A stretch of DNA of 64,000 bases, from assembly GCF_046298265.1 (NCBI RefSeq), contig NZ_JBKAHK010000003.1:124001-188000 (forward strand), written 5' to 3'. This document shows positions 62,357-64,000 of this stretch, one piece after another. The notes under the pieces are model-generated. The model saw only the letters and a list, made by a program, of their open reading frames with translations. It was not told the origin of the DNA and ran no database searches. This stretch comes from Gillisia xinjiangensis (GTDB lineage Bacteria; Bacteroidota; Bacteroidia; Flavobacteriales; Flavobacteriaceae). The position numbers and the translations under genes are program-made. Numbering within the stretch: the first letter of the stretch is position 1; each line of letters starts with the position of its first letter.

Positions 62357-64000
62357 TTGAATCTTAAAGGTAATTTAGCGTTTCTATTCCCATTGTTTGC
62401 CCTGAGTACTTGCCTTGGGCAAACAACCATGAATATAACCGCGGTTTTAAATGATTCCACTCAAACATTTAATATTCAGCAGGAAATCTTATACGAGAAT
62501 TCGGGCGAGGATACGCTCACCGCGATATATCTAAATGATTGGGCCAACAGTTATAAAGACAAAAGCACTCCTTTGGCCAAACGATTTGCTGAAGACTACA
62601 TTCGAAGATTCCATTTTGCAAGAGCAGGGGAACGGGGATCTACGAAAATTTACAGTATAACTGATGAAAATGTACAGACGTACTCCTGGGAACGGCCGGG
62701 AGGAAATCCGGATTTAATCCGTGTGAATTTAGCCCAATCACTATTGCCGGGTAAAAAAACAACTATCAATCTACTCTACCAGGTAAAAGTTCCTTCCGAA
62801 AAATTTACCCGATTTGGGTATGACGATTTGGGAAATTATAAACTTAAATACTGGTACATCACTCCTGCAGTGTATAATGGGAAGTGGCAGTTATACAGTG
62901 ATAAAAACCTTGGAAATCAATATGCAGCCCCTGCAAATATCAATATTAAACTTTCCACACGTCCTTATTTATATGTTGCTTCTCCGCTAAAAAAAGAGCG
63001 ACTTGTGACGGAGGACAAATATAAAACCACTTATTTATCTGGCGAGAATATAGTTACTTCAGATTTGTTTCTCACTAAATCCTATGTATTTGATGCTATC
63101 CTTGTAAACGAGAAACAGGTAGTGACCAATCTTGAAGATGAAGAACTAAACCCTCAAATGAAGGGATTTATACTGGACAGGATCCTTAAATACCTGGAAC
63201 AACGGCTTGGCAGCTATCCCCACGAAAGCATAATGGTTACAAGGGAAGATTACCTTAATAACCCGGTTTATGGGTTAAATCAATTGCCAAGGTTCATCCG
63301 GCCTTTCCCAGACGGATTTCAGTACGATATCAAGCAGTTAAAGGCTATTACCAATCAATATCTTAAAAACACAATCCTTCTTAATCCAAGAAAAGAGCAA
63401 TGGGTATATGATGCCATTCAAATATCATTGATGCGGGATTATGTGGACACCTATTATCCTAAGATGAAAGTACTTGGAAGTTTAAGCGATATTATAGGTG
63501 TGAGATGGTTTCATGCGGCCGATCTTGAATTTAACGATCAGTATCCGTTTCTATACCTTCATATGGCCAGAATGAACCTGAATCAGCCTCTTTCCACAGC
63601 ACAGGATTCCCTGGTTAAATTTAATCAGAATATCGCCAATTCCTATAAAGCCGGAACGGGCTTAAAATATGTTGAGGAATTTCTGGAATCAGATGCTGTT
63701 AAAAAGTCCATTTCTGAATTTTATAAGACAAACCTCCTGATACCTTCCAGTGAACATGATTTCCTCGGGATACTTCAAAAAAACTCACAAAAAGACATTT
63801 CCTGGTTTTATGAAGATTTTGTAAAAACAAACCAGAAAATCGATTTCAAAATTTCTGGTTTAAAAAAATCTCCGGACTCATTAAAGGTTACCATAAAAAA
63901 TAAAAGAAACAATGACATGCCCGTCTCGCTTTATGGCCTTAAAGACGGCGAAATAGTTTATAAAACCTGGGTAGAAAACATTGAAGAATTCAAGGAAGTA
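62357..64000 (+). CDS. M1-aminopeptidase-like secreted protein, C-terminus cut by the window edge
   Basis: Frame open from a stop at 62342-62344 to the window end. Start set at TTG 62357 because the first 24 residues form a signal peptide (LAFLFPLFALSTCLGQ); the first ATG (62429) would remove it. 548 residues are visible. An N-terminal beta domain (about 25-225, with ILYENSGEDTLTAIYLNDWA) and a helical part resemble M1 gluzincins. In the place where HExxH is expected I read IKQLKAITNQYLKNTILL, so the protein may lack zinc-peptidase activity. Continues beyond base 64000. Confidence 0.65.
   Translation, partial: MNLKGNLAFLFPLFALSTCLGQTTMNITAVLNDSTQTFNIQQEILYENSGEDTLTAIYLNDWANSYKDKSTPLAKRFAEDYIRRFHFARAGERGSTKIYSITDENVQTYSWERPGGNPDLIRVNLAQSLLPGKKTTINLLYQVKVPSEKFTRFGYDDLGNYKLKYWYITPAVYNGKWQLYSDKNLGNQYAAPANINIKLSTRPYLYVASPLKKERLVTEDKYKTTYLSGENIVTSDLFLTKSYVFDAILVNEKQVVTNLEDEELNPQMKGFILDRILKYLEQRLGSYPHESIMVTREDYLNNPVYGLNQLPRFIRPFPDGFQYDIKQLKAITNQYLKNTILLNPRKEQWVYDAIQISLMRDYVDTYYPKMKVLGSLSDIIGVRWFHAADLEFNDQYPFLYLHMARMNLNQPLSTAQDSLVKFNQNIANSYKAGTGLKYVEEFLESDAVKKSISEFYKTNLLIPSSEHDFLGILQKNSQKDISWFYEDFVKTNQKIDFKISGLKKSPDSLKVTIKNKRNNDMPVSLYGLKDGEIVYKTWVENIEEFKEV

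Overview
The window is a chromosomal segment of an AT-rich member of the Bacteroidetes, most likely a marine Flavobacteriaceae (Gramella/Salegentibacter/Zunongwangia-like). This placement is an inference. It rests on TAnnTTTG-type -7 promoter boxes close to start codons, few Shine-Dalgarno sites, many lipoproteins, and families typical of the group: DUF4369-TlpA thioredoxin, HD-PycTM, SIMPL, DCC, GxxExxY, four-helix-bundle (S23-like) proteins and astacin lipoprotein. No rRNA, tRNA, CRISPR array, integrase or intact transposase was recognised.

Region 1 (1-22.9 kb, all minus strand) is a surface-polysaccharide locus. Read in the direction of transcription it starts with uronic-acid precursor genes (tviC-like epimerase, tviB-like UDP-GlcNAc dehydrogenase, a four-helix-bundle gene inside repeats, ugd) and a Wzx flippase. 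A pseudaminic-acid-type nonulosonate pathway follows: pseB, pseC, a GNAT-aldo/keto reductase fusion, an SpsF-type cytidylyltransferase, a class III aminotransferase, two more GNATs and pseI. Next come a polysialyltransferase-like transferase, a GT4 glycosyltransferase, a BKACE/DUF849 enzyme overlapping a NeuD-type O-acyltransferase, a GT2 polyprenyl-phosphate glycosyltransferase, a flippase-like LPG-synthase-type membrane protein, wecE and a GT-C membrane glycosyltransferase cut by the window edge. PseG is not found. With rmlA and rmlB further right, wecE and the WecD-like GNAT could make dTDP-Fuc4NAc.

Region 2 (23.1-29.9 kb) holds a sialate O-acetylesterase-type SGNH protein, divergent from a tight plus-strand operon: NodU/TobZ carbamoyltransferase, two membrane-anchored SGNH proteins, an MBOAT O-acyltransferase, a 46-residue DUF5989 protein and an SxtJ-family membrane protein. 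It looks like a carbamoylation/acylation module acting on the glycan made next door.

Region 3 (30-35.4 kb) has rmlA, a GxxExxY (PD-(D/E)XK-like) gene bracketed by repeats, rmlB, then a DCC redox protein, a small conserved protein, Dps and an MscS channel.

Region 4 (35.9-52.8 kb) is mostly housekeeping and envelope genes: a 1242-residue lipoprotein combining phosphoesterase, a kinase-like centre and an Omp85 barrel; an HD-PycTM protein converging on a GAF protein; TlpA-like thioredoxin, SIMPL protein, rhomboid protease, LpxL-type acyltransferase, GlmM, AcpH-like phosphodiesterase, gamma-glutamyltransferase and an astacin-like protease.

Region 5 (53.5-64 kb) has two tandem lipoproteins with almost identical N-terminal halves and different calcium-binding, thrombospondin-type-3-like C-terminal parts. 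A PAS-LuxR regulator, uvrA, a LOG-family protein and the start of an M1-peptidase-like protein without a visible HExxH motif follow.

Several start codons were moved from the longest reading frame to an internal ATG because a TAnnTTTG box or a family-typical N-terminus decides the start. Spacers carry several families of short flavobacterial repeats. One of them, four copies of a 7-mer, lies inside pseC and could make it phase-variable.
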